NCBI GenBank assembly: GCA_013396915.1
Contig: VWZL01002828.1
Span: forward strand, 347,821-411,820
Source of the DNA: Stercorarius parasiticus
Taxonomy: Eukaryota > Chordata > Aves > Charadriiformes > Stercorariidae
Direction: 5' to 3'
DNA: 64,000 nucleotides
Shown in pieces: positions 1 to 13,900 of the stretch (positions are counted from its first letter, which is position 1; the number at the start of each line of letters is the position of its first letter). The notes under the pieces were generated by a model. The model was not told the origin of the DNA, searched no databases, and saw only the letters and a list, made by a program, of their open reading frames with translations. A program made the position numbers and the translations under genes.

Positions 1-1813
1 GAATTTAAGATGTGTGAGAATGCATACATCTCATTTTCAACTTAACTGAGATACGAGACTTTATGCCCGCTACAGTATGCAGCTATAAATGTTTTCATAC
101 CCTTATATTCAGTGCTTTCGTTTCTAGTAACTGCAGGTGCTTCTGCTTGACTCGAGGGCTTCCATTTAGTTTAGAAGAAAGCTGTTACCTCAAAGATAAG
201 AGGAATTACTGATGTACAGTGGGGCTGAGACAGACCTGGGAGGGACACTTTACTTACCCGTCTCTGGAATAGCATGTTCGATCCCACGAGTTCCTTGTCT
301 GCTGTCTTCTGCTCTTCTGGTGGTAAGAGACTTGGATTTAGGGTGGCTGGTGCCTTGCTAACACTCCCTGCTGATGAGGGTGGAAGAGGAGCAATAGGTT
401 TATAGCTCTACAGCAAAAGCCCTATTTTGTGAGTGCCTGCAACCTGGAGAAGTAGTGCTCCCTTGTGTGTGTGTATATATATGTATATGTGTGTGTCTAT
501 ATACACACATGAAACAGTTTATAAAATTTAGTACTTGACTGTGGTCTATTGCAGCACAGGTTCCTCCTCGGAGTAATCTACACTGCATAGATTTTTTAAT
601 AAAGGTCATCTTCAAGTTTTTAAGACAGGTGGTAATTCAGATTGTAAACACTAGACTGATCCCAGTTGTGTAAATGAATCCAGACCTACTAATATTCTTG
701 CTATTATGACTGACTGTTAAGGCTATGTTTTAGTTTTCAAAACTTGTGTCAGAAGATGGCTGTATCCAGATTTCTTGTGTGCTTGAAGATCTGTTTTAGG
801 AGGAGGAGGCCCCTTTATCAGGGTGCAGAGTGACATTTTTATGAACAGGGTCATACTGATCACCTGGCTGTCACGTAAACAGTCTTTCCTGGAAAAGTGT
901 TTGGCTTTAAAGTGACGGGTGACTCTGATGTTCAAGTGTAGTTGAGAACTCCACTAAAAGCTCAATTTGCGTCACATTTTGCTGGACTTACTAGAACTCT
1001 GCATGAAGAGCTTTGCTGGCCTTTGGGCTTCCAAGCCTAAAGGTTTGCTGCACAGATGTTATCTAGGATGTGAAGGTGCCATGCACTAAAGCAACAAAAG
1101 ATGCCATTCTGATGCAAGTGTTTGTATAGATGTTGGCTGCTTTTCTATGGAAATAAATCAATTTCTGCTGAGAAGCAAAATTGTTTGGAACTGAAAGTAC
1201 AAACAAATCTCTATGGAAGTTGTAGCTAAAGCCAGCACCTGGTTTGCCATTTGTGTCTACGGTTTCATTACTTTTTGCATGGGCCTTTTGTTTAATACAG
1301 TTATTTTCTCTAATTCTCTTATATGTGCTTGATGATGCTGACCATACAGAATTTTCTGAGATATGATACGTACAGGGAAATTAGGAGCTTTATTTTTTTA
1401 ATCTGTGGCTTTGGTTCTTGCTTAGTAATAACCACTGCTAAAGGTATCCCATTATGACAAAGGATATAGCTGATTCATATTCTTTCTAACTTGCAGTAGC
1501 TTAATGAATTTGTGTCAACTTCCGCGTTGTGACATGGTATCACCCCAATAACGGTTTTACTGGCACTTTTTGTCTTTTGGAAGTAGTAAATTTGTAGTGT
1601 GTTTTCTGTTAAAATTTCTTAACATTAAGTCCTCCAATAGTTTTGATAAATCAGTATCTATGAACTGTTCATGTCTATTTTTATATTTTAGGCACTGCAT
1701 GGAAACAACTGAAAAAAGGTTGAGGGAGACAATGATGAGGCAATTTTAAAATATGTTTTATTCATTTTAAATCAAGACTATGACAATCTCTTTTCTTCTT
1801 TTTTTTTATATAG
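1..1813 (+). other. SUCO: SUCO intron 1 (3' part)
   Basis: Non-coding, AT-rich sequence upstream of the first recognisable SUCO exon. That exon begins inside a split Trp codon, so exon 1 (start codon and signal/anchor segment) must lie before the window. I looked for a methionine exon with a compatible phase-2 donor here and saw none. Apart from the TG/TA microsatellite at 464-510 nothing stands out. Confidence 0.75.
464..510. repeat. TG/TA microsatellite
   Basis: Alternating purine-pyrimidine tract: TG repeats run into TA, back to TG, and end in ACACAC. It lies in SUCO intron 1. The self-complementary ends could form a cruciform or Z-DNA; it is probably only a length-variable locus. Confidence 0.9.
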
Positions 1814-1922
1814 GCTTCCTATTTGGCATGTCTTTTGTAAAGACAGTCCTTCATTGTCAGTGCAATATGCTTCAGGTGATGCTTGTACCCTGGCAAATAA
1901 CAATGAAAATATCCAGGAAAAG
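1814..1922 (+). CDS. SUCO: SUCO exon 2
   Basis: First SUCO coding exon in the window. The acceptor is TATAG after a T-rich tract and the donor is AAG|GTATGG. The first base completes a split codon; the other 108 bases encode [10 protein letters not shown] and following residues, matching the segment just after the signal peptide of SUCO. It ends in phase 0. Confidence 0.88.
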
Positions 1923-4900
1923 GTATGGTGAATAATTAGCTAGAGTCTCACTTGATATTTAATAAATAATAAAAAAAGATTCATACATTTTGATTCATAA
2001 TTTCTTCTTGGCCAGAATGTTTAATGTACTCAATTGTTCTGAAGTTTTTGTTTTCCTTTACTTCAAGTTTGTTGCTGTTATATGGCAATACAGCTGGACG
2101 CTTTGGATGGGGAGTGGGGGAGAAACAAATAGTAAAGCTGGTAATGATGGCTCAGGTTTGTTTATTTGGCTGCCAGATGTGAGAAGAAGTAGTCATCAGG
2201 GATAGTATATGGCTCTGTAGAGACCATGGTAACAGCTGGTGGCCTGCATAAGTCTAGGCCACAGTATGCCAGTTGCATCTGTGTTCAGTTAAAAACCCAG
2301 TGCACAAAGGATTGCTATCCTAAATAGAAGATTTAAGAATAATTTATTAAGTCAGTATTTATCAGTTTTCCTCCCGTTTGATAAAAATTAGCAAAGCTGA
2401 AATACATATATGAAATGCTAATAAATAAGATTTTGTCCCTTTCTTATTTACATTACTCAGCAGTTTAGGTTAAATTGAGTGTGATTGTCCCCCCTGGTTA
2501 ATTCATTACAAGTTTCTGTATATTGCAATTTCATAGTCAGTTCGCAAGCAATTGAGTCACATCAAAAAGTCATCATAATTTCATTTATTTCCATGTGTAA
2601 AGAATCAGTCCTATGATATGTGTGGGTAGTATTGATGCTATTAGTCTTCCCATTGCGTCCATCAGTCAGTAGTACTGCTAATCATGGCTCTCATTCCGAG
2701 AAAGCTTTTTATATACTACACCAAACCTGCAAAATGTGTTGAGTATTGTAATTGACTCAAGCGGGAGAGCCGCCTGACCAGAAAAAAATACTTTAAATAG
2801 TGAGGGTTTCTCAAACACTTCAACATCTAGGGTAGCTGTATTTTTTTTTTTGCTAGCTTATGCAGCCAAATAGCATTCAGTCCTATTCTTCTGACTGCCT
2901 GAAAGAGTCCTGCTCAAGTTCGATGGCTGATGTAATAAAACTGTAAAGATAAGTGAGCTTTGAGACTGAGAAGCCACTCGTGTATGTTTTCTTGCTGTTT
3001 TGCAACATTCTTCTCTTCATTCTAGTAACACAACTGCATTGCTAAGCAGATTTCTCGACTTAAAACCAAAGATGTGAAGTGTACTGTACTTTTTACTCGT
3101 TAAAGAAAAATCTCTTGGGTGTATGAGAAATCTTAAAGATGTGTCTCTTACTCCTAACTGGAGATGTACTGCTCAAAAAGAGCAGGCTTGCAGGCCTTGG
3201 TCAGTTTTCGTTAGATTGTTTGTCCCTTAGAGGCATTGATGCGGTTTAATCTTACAGGCTAGGATGCGAGTTGTTAATATTTGGGGGAAAATGTTGCTTA
3301 GCTGTTGTCTTTAAGATTTGCCTACTCAGTTTTGTACTTCCTGCTCTTCCAGTGTATACCTTAACACTCTCAAATTGATATAATCATGTAACCTTGTATA
3401 GCAAGCATATCAGCCCATTTTGCATCTGAACACTTGCACTTCCAGTGTTTGACCACGGGATTTTAGGTAGCCCTTATGAAACAAGGGTGCGTAAATTTCT
3501 ACCAGATTTCTTGCTGTATTCTGCTGTGTTGCTCAAAAATAACTTGCATATATTCTAGTCACAACTTTAAAAAAAAGAAAGTTTGAAGGGGAAGTAAATT
3601 CTTGTTAGTTCTACAGTCTGCTGGTTTTAAAACTTTTTTCCCCTCCAATGTGTATTCTTTTTTACTTTGTGAATTAACTGCACTTGGTTATAAATCTTTG
3701 CTTGTAAAAGAGAAAGCTGCTTTAAAAGCTTACAACAGACTTGTGAAATTATTCTAGTTCTGCTGATGAGACTGCTATAACTGAAATGTGCTGAGTATTA
3801 TTTTTTTAATGGTTTTCTGGTGCAAGTCATCTTAGGATCTTTTTTTTTTTCCCCCTCCTGTTTTGGGCAGATGGAGATAGGGAGGATTAGTCAACGTGGT
3901 AAGGCATAGCAGAATGATCAGCTTTCCTTAGAACACAAACTGACAGACTTAAGACAATGCTAAAATGGTCTTTCCTGTGAAGATTTAACTGAATTGTTTT
4001 AACTTGCTTTAGTCTTTGTACAGAAGAGATTTTAAACATACAGGGGCAGTGGCTCTGAAGATTCATGTAGCTTAACTTCTTGTTGATATTTTGGTGGTAG
4101 TGAAGGTGGTAGTATTCAGTCTGTACCAAAAGTAACTCCTGTTACTAGAACAGAAGGCCTGTGTTACTGCATACTTACTGTTGTTTTACCTTTAATATAC
4201 TAGGGGGAAGAGGCTGGTCCCAGGCTCGAGTCTGAGCATGCAGACTCACGTACACGGAGTTACTCTACAGAAGAGCTGCTTGATGACTTTACAAAATCTG
4301 ACCAGGCAAGACTTTTATTTCATTCACTGTCTCCATACACTCTTCAAATGCTCCTTGGATTTCAGAGTCTTTCACTCTCATTGTCTAAAGCTCATAGTAA
4401 CAATCTATCCCATTTCCCTTGCACATAACGTTGCTGTCAGACTCATGTTTCCAGTGAAGGATAAAACGTGTGTGCTAACAGATCTTGCAATTCTCATGTG
4501 CATAAGTAATAATAAGAGTAATTTAGTATTTGTAGGTACTGACTAAATAGATCTTTCCAAGATACATTAAAATTCGATGTTATGGGTATGGATGTCTCTT
4601 TATAAATAAAACATAAAAGAGCTTCTCACTGACATCTTTTATATAGATCAGACTTGGTGATCATAGGAGTCCATTTTAGCTTTGATCCTTCCTGGCTTCT
4701 GTCAGTTTCACTTCCGTTGTTAAAATGGAAAAAGGGTTGTATGTGCCATTGATAACATCAAGTCAGTGCTCAATGTCAAGTGTTACAAAGCCCGCTGTTA
4801 TAGATGATTTATTTGACATGTATTTTTGGGTTTTGTAGATTACAAGACAACATATGTAGGACACACTTCTGAATATATATTGCATGGTTTAGATATGTCA

Positions 4901-7900
4901 TTCCATAGTAAAATATTCTAGACCTCTTCATGTTCAGTTAGATGACTTGGAGCGATCCAACTATTGACAAGAGACTCTTGTTTAGTAGTATTTAATAGTA
5001 TTAATAGTATTTAGTATTGTTTAATAGTATTGCTGAAGAGTTAATCTGACCTGTTTCAGTGGTTATGTACTCTTCCAGATTCAGAAAGACTTATTTTATG
5101 AAAACTGGAGAACTAGAATAAATAAGACTCAAGACTACTAGACTCTCAGAAGGGATAAGTGATTCTCTTTGTTCACTTACAACATGGAATAGTCTTCTAT
5201 CATTCAGACCTCCATTGCAGTGGTAAAATTGAAAGCCTACCCCAAAATTAAGCTTAGGATGAAAATAGTAAATGTAAATTTTATTGTAATGGAGCATGCA
5301 AATAGAACTGTTTATTTCAGTTGTTGAAATATTCAGGCTCGTTTTCTTGTGGCTGTCTCTTTGCAGACATGCATGGTTGAGGAAGCTGCTGCACGTGCCT
5401 TCTCCAATTAATATTTTTACACTGTTATTGCGGACTATGGAAGAGTGTTGCAACTATCCCAAAGTAGCACTGAATACCACCTAGGTTTATGAAGACAGCA
5501 AATTTAACTAACTGTCTCGCGCTCTGGTTTTCAGGTTCATTGATGACAGAAATCTAAACTACTGAACTGTTGAAACTCCATGCTAGACGTTACTGTATGA
5601 TGCTTTTCCTATTTGAGTTTTGAAAAACGTATGTTCATCTGTAATGTTTTCACAGACTACAGAAATGAGTGAAGCAAGCCAGCCTGAAGTTGAGACTCCA
5701 CCTTCAGCAGATTTAAATGAAGTGTCATCTAGCATAGTTGCAAGCACTGAAAACATTTCCAATTCACCTACCTCAGAGATACCTCCAGTCTCACAGCCCG
5801 AGTAAGCTTTTTTTATTTTGTTTTGGTCTTTGAGAGAATATCACTTACTCTGATGTTGTTAAAAGGGGTTACCTCTTCAGGTTTAGTAGGGATAAGACTA
5901 GACTGCTACACAAAATTCTTTTGCTGTACTTTGGTTTATGGTGTCAATGCTGATGGAATATGCTGTCTTTTACGCAGTACGTGGATTAAGAGTTGTGTAC
6001 TTGCCTGAAGTGTCATAGTATTGCCATTGTCAGTTTCTAAGCTGCTGCTTTGACAGAAAAAAATCCAGTGCCTTTTTATGTGCTAAATAATCTGTACTGT
6101 AGAAGCCCTCAGGTCTTTACTATTAAGATCTCTGTCCTTCACAAATGTGCTTTCTCATCTGTGATAACAAGCATCAAGGCTGCTTCAGTGACAGCCTCTG
6201 CTTTCATTAAAGGATGAACTTTGCAGGATTTTACTGCAGGACATGTACCAGAGCAGTTTTAAATAAGTTCTGATATTAAGAGACTTTTGATGAAATAGAA
6301 AATTTTGGTATAAAGGCAACCAAGGCAGTTTGTAATTTGGGTACTTAGTAGTGTATTGCAGAGCTACCTCTGCTGCAGGCAGTCTTCAAGAGTTGATGTA
6401 CTTAATTTGGTTTCCCTTCTTTTGTGGAATGCTGTGCTATCAAATGTGAACTGGAGTATGGAAATTCATGTGTATATACTTCTGTGTACTTTAATAAAAA
6501 TTTCCTGGGCTTTTTAATGGATGCTGAGGGGAGTATATTCTTCTGATTGTCTGCTGATAAAGACCTAGTGTTTTGGTAGATAAAAATTGGTGAAAAATGA
6601 AGTAGATTTCTCTTGTTATTTGGTGTTTTGGGTTTAAGAGTCCAGTTTTTCTGGTTTACTGAATTTAGTTTCTTTACCATAGGAAAGGGCTAGACCTCTT
6701 GAGTGGTGACTGATCTTGTCTAGTCTGCTAGGGCTAACACTTAACCACATTTTGGTACTTCGTAAGCATCTTAATTGCAAGTCTTCAAAAATCAAGCTTC
6801 TCAAATTCAGTTTTTATAAAGCAAAACTGGAATGTAACTTCAGCATGCTTTTTATAGCTTTTGTTGACTACTGTACGGATTTGTTCGTGTAATTTATTGC
6901 AAGTCCTGCTGTTGCCAGGTCTAAGAAGGAGATTCAAGATCTTATTTTCTCTTGAACATTCAGCTTGGTATCTTATAATTGCTGAAAATAGTCTTGCTGT
7001 CTCTGAAGACTCGAACTATGACACAAACGAAAATGGAAACTTGCTTTGGAGCACCTGATGTGTTAGTTAATGCTTGGCAGTAGTGTTCTGACAGTAGTAC
7101 CATTTACAGGAAGAAAGGGTAGCATGAGTATAGGAGAGATGTGTATTTATACGTTATTTCAAACTTCAGTTTAGCTTTAAATAGTAATCGTTGGTCTCTT
7201 TTTGTGCAGATTAACTCTAATATCCAAAACAGTTAACAAGATCTTAAAAAAGACTTGTTTGTTATCTTTAAGACAGCATTTTTCCCTCCTTTAGATCCTG
7301 ATTCCCATCAGTGTAACAAAGTCCAGCTCCCCTAGGTTTTACCATTCTGATATTCCAGCAGGACCTCTTAGTCAAAATATTCTGGAAGTAATTTTATTCC
7401 AAACAATTTTTAGTTTGTAATGAATCTTTTTTAGGACAGCACTGATTGTAGCTTTTCTATCCAGGCCTAATCTGGGGAAAACATCTTGAAAAATAATCTG
7501 AGCTCCTCTTCCGGCTGCAAGTAAAGACAGCTGCCATGCAGAGTGAGCTTGATAATGCATTTTAAGGCAAAGCTACTAACAAATGAAAGCACCCAAAGGA
7601 GAGGGAGCACTACAGCTCTTAGGCTTGTGCTACTCACCTTCTGCCAAAATTAATTACTTGAGGCCAGTCAGGTACACCCTGACATCAGGGTATTTTTAAG
7701 TTCATACTTGTCCCATATTTTATTCAGGTGACAATCATTCATACTCTCATCTGCCCCCTGGGATCAAGACTGTGGAGCTTTTTAATTTTAAGTGTAGTGG
7801 TCAACCTTACTTCAATCATTAAAGTGTTACATGCAGAGCTAAACTGTGTGTATCTTGGATGTGTGTGGTTTGGGGTGTTCAGAAAAAGTACTCGCTGTTT

Positions 7901-10900
7901 GTAGCCAATGAATTCTTGCATTCTTAGCGTTTCAGATTTTTGCGACATAGCAAAAAGCCTTGAATACCTATGAGTTTCTTGTTTTATACTGTGGGAATTT
8001 TATAATATGACAGGTCTGAAATTGGTTCCCCATGTTTGTTACGGCTGCTTCTGTTGATGATCGTAGCAGTCAGAGAACCAAAAAGATCCCCTTTTAAGTT
8101 GCCGATGTGCTGTTTGTGTTTTTGCAGGTCTGTATCATGATACTGGATTAACCTAGTTTGCTGCTGATGTTGGAGACAGCTTATGTTGAAACTTTGGAGG
8201 CAGAATAAAGACTTTTACTTAGATCTGGTTTATAGTCTTCTAGATCAATATGAAAGTAATCCTTGTACTAAAGAAGGGAGGAAAGTCACAGAAGTTATTA
8301 TTTGTCCATCTTCTCCTCCCCACCCATTCCATCGTTCCTGAAGAGCATATAGGGAGGCTTTCTTTTAATTTTTTGCCATAGGTTTTGTCTGATGCAGCGT
8401 GTTCAGTCTTTATGGGAGAGAACTACTAAAGCAGTGGGCAGATCATCCGATTCAGGCTGTCGATGCAGCTTGGATAATGGTCTGCTGGGTTACTTCATTT
8501 TTATTGCGCTATCAGAAAGAAAAAAAAATCTAGTGGAAAGGAAGTCTGGCTAGCTCTACTCTTTATCATTATACTACCCCTTTTCTTCTCTAGTTTTAGC
8601 CAAATTCTTTTTCTGACTGCTGCCCATTGACTTGGGAACATTAAGAGCTTTTAGTGATGAAACTCGGTCTCCGGTTTGATTCCGTGGTTGAAAGGGAAAT
8701 TTGCTGGCGGTCAGATAACTGTGAAGCTGTTCTTAGTTTGTAGTGATGATGGGAAAAATTATCCGTTGCAGTGTTTGGTAGGATGTTAGATGAGAGTTCT
8801 GGGAGATGAGAAGCTAGCTTCGAGTTCCTTTGCTGGGACAAACAGGCTAGAAGAGGAAATTCTATTCTTGCATGGGTATAGCTGGGAATGCAGTTCCACA
8901 AGCATAGCATACTTCGTTCCTCTTTTCTTAATTATTTCTGTGAGACTGTTGCTTTTTTAAAACTTTCAAATAGTTATGTGGTTGATTAACAGGGTTACTT
9001 GTATTATCAGAAAGGTAAAAAGCATGTTATTTCTTTCCCTTCAGTGCAATAGAAAATTCCCGTGCTGATATCCCTGTAGTCAGCTCTAGTGAACCTGAGC
9101 AGTCAGAACCTGACTGTGATATTGGTGGGACACTTGAGGCTGACCCTCAGAGTGAGCCTTCCTCTTTTGTCAGTCCACCAGAGAGGTGAGTATTGAAGTA
9201 GGTTGTGAGTCTGAATAATTTAGAGCTAATTGTTCTTTCCTGTCCTGGCCTCGCAACAAACATTTGCATGTGCTTGCTTATCTACATATTTGTGTGTGTG
9301 TGTTTAATATTGCACATCGATGAAAATGTGATCATTTTATAGGTCCTAATACTCTTAATAAAACTTTCAGCCTTGCAGGTCAACATATAGAGAACATATC
9401 ATCTTCGCATGGCAAGGGAAAGAAGACGAAATCTGAGTTTGAGTCGAAAGTTTCAGCAGCTGAAAAAGGGGCAGATGAGCAAAAATCTGCTCTGAATGCC
9501 TCAGAGAACTTAAAAAGGGAGGTAAGCAGTGGTATCCACTCAGTATGCACAGGAGCATAATGACCTCTGTTAGTTTCTCACCTTTGTGAAAGATGAGTGA
9601 TATTCGTCAATTTTCTGATTACCACTGTATAAGTGCACAGCCCTCACATTTTGAGCACTGTGATTGAGCACTTCTGATATTGCCGTCTCAATAAGGGTAT
9701 AATAAACTGGAAGAGAAGGGTGGTAAGGTTGACTCATTGGCACAGAACAGTCTTTCTGAGCTAAGTCTCTTCAAATATTTTTGGGAAATCAAATAAAACT
9801 ATCTGGAGCAGAATCCAGAAGAAATGTTGTTCATGTAACGGATGCTATGAATAATGAATTTCTTTTGCATAGGTTTAAAAAAAAATAAAAAAAGGGGTGG
9901 GCTGGGTTGCACGGTCCAGGTAAGCTTGTAGAAGAGAAATCTGTGGGTTGGATCTTGACTGAGTCAGGAAGTTCCTGAGTAGCAAGCAGATGGCTAGAGG
10001 CAAAAATGACAGTTGGAGGAAATAATAAAAAAAAAGTTTGGTGTGTTTTTATTCTTTCCTAAGTATCTTATTTGGCCACTGTTAAAGTGGGATACTTAGC
10101 TAGAGCAATCTTTTATACTTAACTGTATGACTGCTTTTATGTTCTTACCGTGAGGCACTTTGTAAAGCTTACGTTTTTTAAATAGGTAAAGAATTACCAA
10201 GGCATGCCAATACCATTTTTTGCTATTTTAGGGTCACACTTAAACTGTCGCTAATGACTTGGATAATTCTCTTTTAAAACTGAGAAGTTTTTCCCAAGAT
10301 TATTGAACTGAGTACAGTGTGCCTTAAAATAATTACATGCAGTCAGGAATAGTCTTCTAAAGATAAATTGGTGCAAACCATTATTTAAAAAAAAAAGCCA
10401 AGATTTTCTTTAACCTAATGCTTTTAAGACTGCAATTTAAATAATCTTGGCACTGGCCTGATGTCATAGTTAAGCAAGAGCATGATTTGGCATTGCTTAC
10501 TCAGTTTTTTGACTTACCACTTTTGCCATAGTCCAACGAGGATCTTCTATCCTGAACTTTCTTGGGAGAGGAAGATACGAGGGTTTTATAGGTCCTCTCA
10601 TTTCTAAATATACGTGAGAATACATTTTGGGGCATGCCACATCTAAAGTTCTGTTGCAGTGTAGTCATGTGAAGAATTCTATTGTCACTTCTGTTCAAAT
10701 ATGTCGGTTTGGCTCTTTTTTGAGGGCTTTCAGCTATATAAGTATATGTGAAATAATTCTTGCTTTAAGTGCAGAGAAAATGTCAAACTACAAAGCATAG
10801 TTCTGGAAAATACCTGTAAAATGTTGTCTACAAAGTAACTTCTACACTTGAAATGTCTAGCAAAAGCTTTTTGCGTATCTGGTGGTGTGCTGGAAATGTG

Positions 10901-13900
10901 TTTGTATCGAGGAGAAGTTAAAACTTGAAATGGTATAGCATATGGTTAACTTAAAAGGGTTGCTGCTTTGTCAGGCAAGTCCAAAACATTATATCTTTGA
11001 TTATTAAACATTAAATAAAAGATTTTTAAATAATGCCTCATTCTGCTGGGTTTTTTTGAGGAGTTCAGAAACACCAGGGGACCTCTGGAGGTCTGTTGTG
11101 ACCAGCATTCATATTTGAAGATTTCTGCTACAGGGAAACCTTTTCTCCTTAGGAGGAGGAAAAGCAAAAATCTTGAAGAAAAAGCAGGCATTTTATGAGG
11201 CAGAATGCTTACGTTTTACTTTAAATGTATTAGTCTAGCCACAAATATTACAAGCATCTCAGTGAAAGAATCTATAATTCTGGGAGGAAATCATCACATG
11301 TTTTTTTTTCTGGCTTGTGAGCTTACTTTGGCACTAAGTTTTTAATATGGGTTCAAATGATGTATGTGCTCTTGACTTGACGAGAGCATGCTTTTTTTTA
11401 AAACCATCGAAGTTCGTCTTTGTTTTCATTCTTGGTACTGAAAAATTCGGAATTGGTGGCTCTTTCTTTTGCAGAAAGACTATAAGAAAACGGGAGAAAT
11501 TGACCCTACATCAGTGATGACTCCAAAGGACCCTGGAGACATTCCAACATTTGATGAGTGGAAGAAGAAAGTCATGGAAGTGGAGAAAGAAAAGAGTAAG
11601 TTCAGGATTCATTGGTTTGGTCTAAAAACAGACCACTTTCATCCTGTATCAGATTTGAGTAGTGAAACTGTCTCAATTTGGAATGCAGCCTGGAACTTCA
11701 TTTTTCTACTAGAACTACATAATTCATAGCACTTACTATATAAAAGCAGTGAGCAGAAGTTCCCCGACAGTGAAAATACTGTTTGTTTGCGTGGTATGTT
11801 ATAGTAGCAATGTTTTCTTTTTCCTAGGTCAGTCAATGCACCCTTCTGCTGTTGGTGGGCAGCATTCCACAAAAAAAGTCCAGAAAAATAGAAATAACTA
11901 TGCCTCTGTAGAGTGTGGTGCCAAAATTTTGGCAGCAAATCCAGAGGCAAAGGTAAGTGTTTACTAATTATTAGTGTGCATTATTTCAGTTTGCTCTTAA
12001 GCAAGAAGTAGTACAAAGTACCCGTGAAACTGAACACGAATTTATGAAGTAATCTTATTTCTATGTTTGGGTTTATTGTGATTTTTGAATTATAAATAAA
12101 CTATGATCTGTCCCTTTTTTAAGAGGGATTGCTATAGAGAAACTGATGTCTCTTCAAGTGAATTTGGAATGGGGAGCAGAGTCTACTCAGTACAGAAATT
12201 GAAAAACTGAACAAAATTGTATTAAAGAGTTCGCCATAGTAAATAATCTGTGATTGTCCAAAAGTAGTATGCCATACTATCTCCTGTATATTACATTGCT
12301 TAGAATGTTGTGAAACTTGGTGTTAATCTACATAACCAATATAAAACTTATGTTCGGGGTGGGGGGAACCCTTGGTGCTGTGTTAGTAGGTACCACACAG
12401 TTTAAAATACTAATTCTCTCGTTATACAGAGCACTTCAGCTATTTTGATGGAAAATATGGACCTTTACATGCTAAATCCTTGCAGTACTAAAATCTGGTA
12501 GGTTACTGGGGTTTGCTTGTATGAAAGGAGTGATTATGGTTTTCCAATGCGATGGGACTGTATTTATCCTGTGGGACTGACTTGACCTTGGTGTGTCTCT
12601 GCCTGAAATGTGTGTGTAAGGAACTCCGATGGATTTAGCACTAGATGCTTTATTATGTCCCCCGTACAATTATGGGGGATTAGGGGATAACTTCATTCAC
12701 TTCAGTATTTGTATGTTTTGCACTATTATAATCTTACAGAGGAGAAAGCACTGAGTGTTCAAGGGAAGATTTTGGTTTCTTTCCCCAGCTTTCACATCAT
12801 TGTAGAGCACATGATCAGAATTTACCATATACTAACGGATATTTCAGGTGTGGTTTAAATGATGTTCGATAGCCTTAGTTTTCAGTTGTCATTTGTTGCC
12901 CTTGAGTACAAGATGGATGAAGCTTTTGCAGGTGCTATCTAGAGTTACTAAGCTGGATGTGCAGGTAAATATCACTAGTGATTTTGAAGGGAGGAACAAG
13001 TGACACCTCCTTATTGTACAGTGTTTTTGTAATGTTCTTTTATACTCAGTGAAGGATACAATAACAGGGTAAAGCACTGAGGATTGTAATTGTAGAAGGA
13101 AAAGTGCTTTTGCTAATACTTCCTTTTTGTCTTCAAGGTTTGTTATTGAGCTCTGTGAACCAGTCCAAGTAAAGCAGCTTGACATTGCAAATCATGAATT
13201 ATTCTCTTCCACTCCTAAAGACTTTCTGGTGTCTATTAGTGACAGGTATGTTATCAAAACCCACTGTTCTGAATGGAAAATGAAATAATTATGAAATAGA
13301 TGGCTTCAAAAACCATAGTCTCTGCATGCCTGTTACTATGCAAAGTGTAATGCATTGTGAAATTACATGGATTTTCTTTGTGTGTGTGTGTATATTATGT
13401 TGCTAGCACTTTTTTTCCACAGAAAGGGCAACTGTGAGGTCCTAGAGTACATGGCTTGAGTTCTTTCCATGCTTCCTATATTTAGTTTTCTTTGCCACCT
13501 TAAAAATGAAAAGGAAAAATGTGTTGAAAAGTAGCAGTGAAGCAGCAGGAATTATACAGTAGCTAGGCAGCAGATGGCAGATTATAAAATGAACATTCCT
13601 TAACAGAACGCCACTGGGATTGTGGGCTGTCTCCTCTCTTGTCATTCAGACCATTTTCACATGGCTTAAGCTGTCTTCAATGCTGAACTCTGCCCAAGAA
13701 ACAAACCCCAAATGATTTAAAAAGAAAAAAAAAATAGTAGTACACCATTGAGGAACTGGAAGGGGTAACAATACTACTGGTTGGCTGAATAGCTGGTTAA
13801 AGGGTGGCTTTATCATGTTTTTAGGCAGCGTTGTACCCCTACTGCTTTCTGTGAGTGAGCAGATTATTCTGGTATGTGAAAGAGATGTTCACACAAAGCA

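Noticed and set aside
4238..4546. 102-codon frame overlapping SUCO exon 3
   Set aside because: It is in a different frame from the conserved SUCO reading and has no similarity to SUCO.
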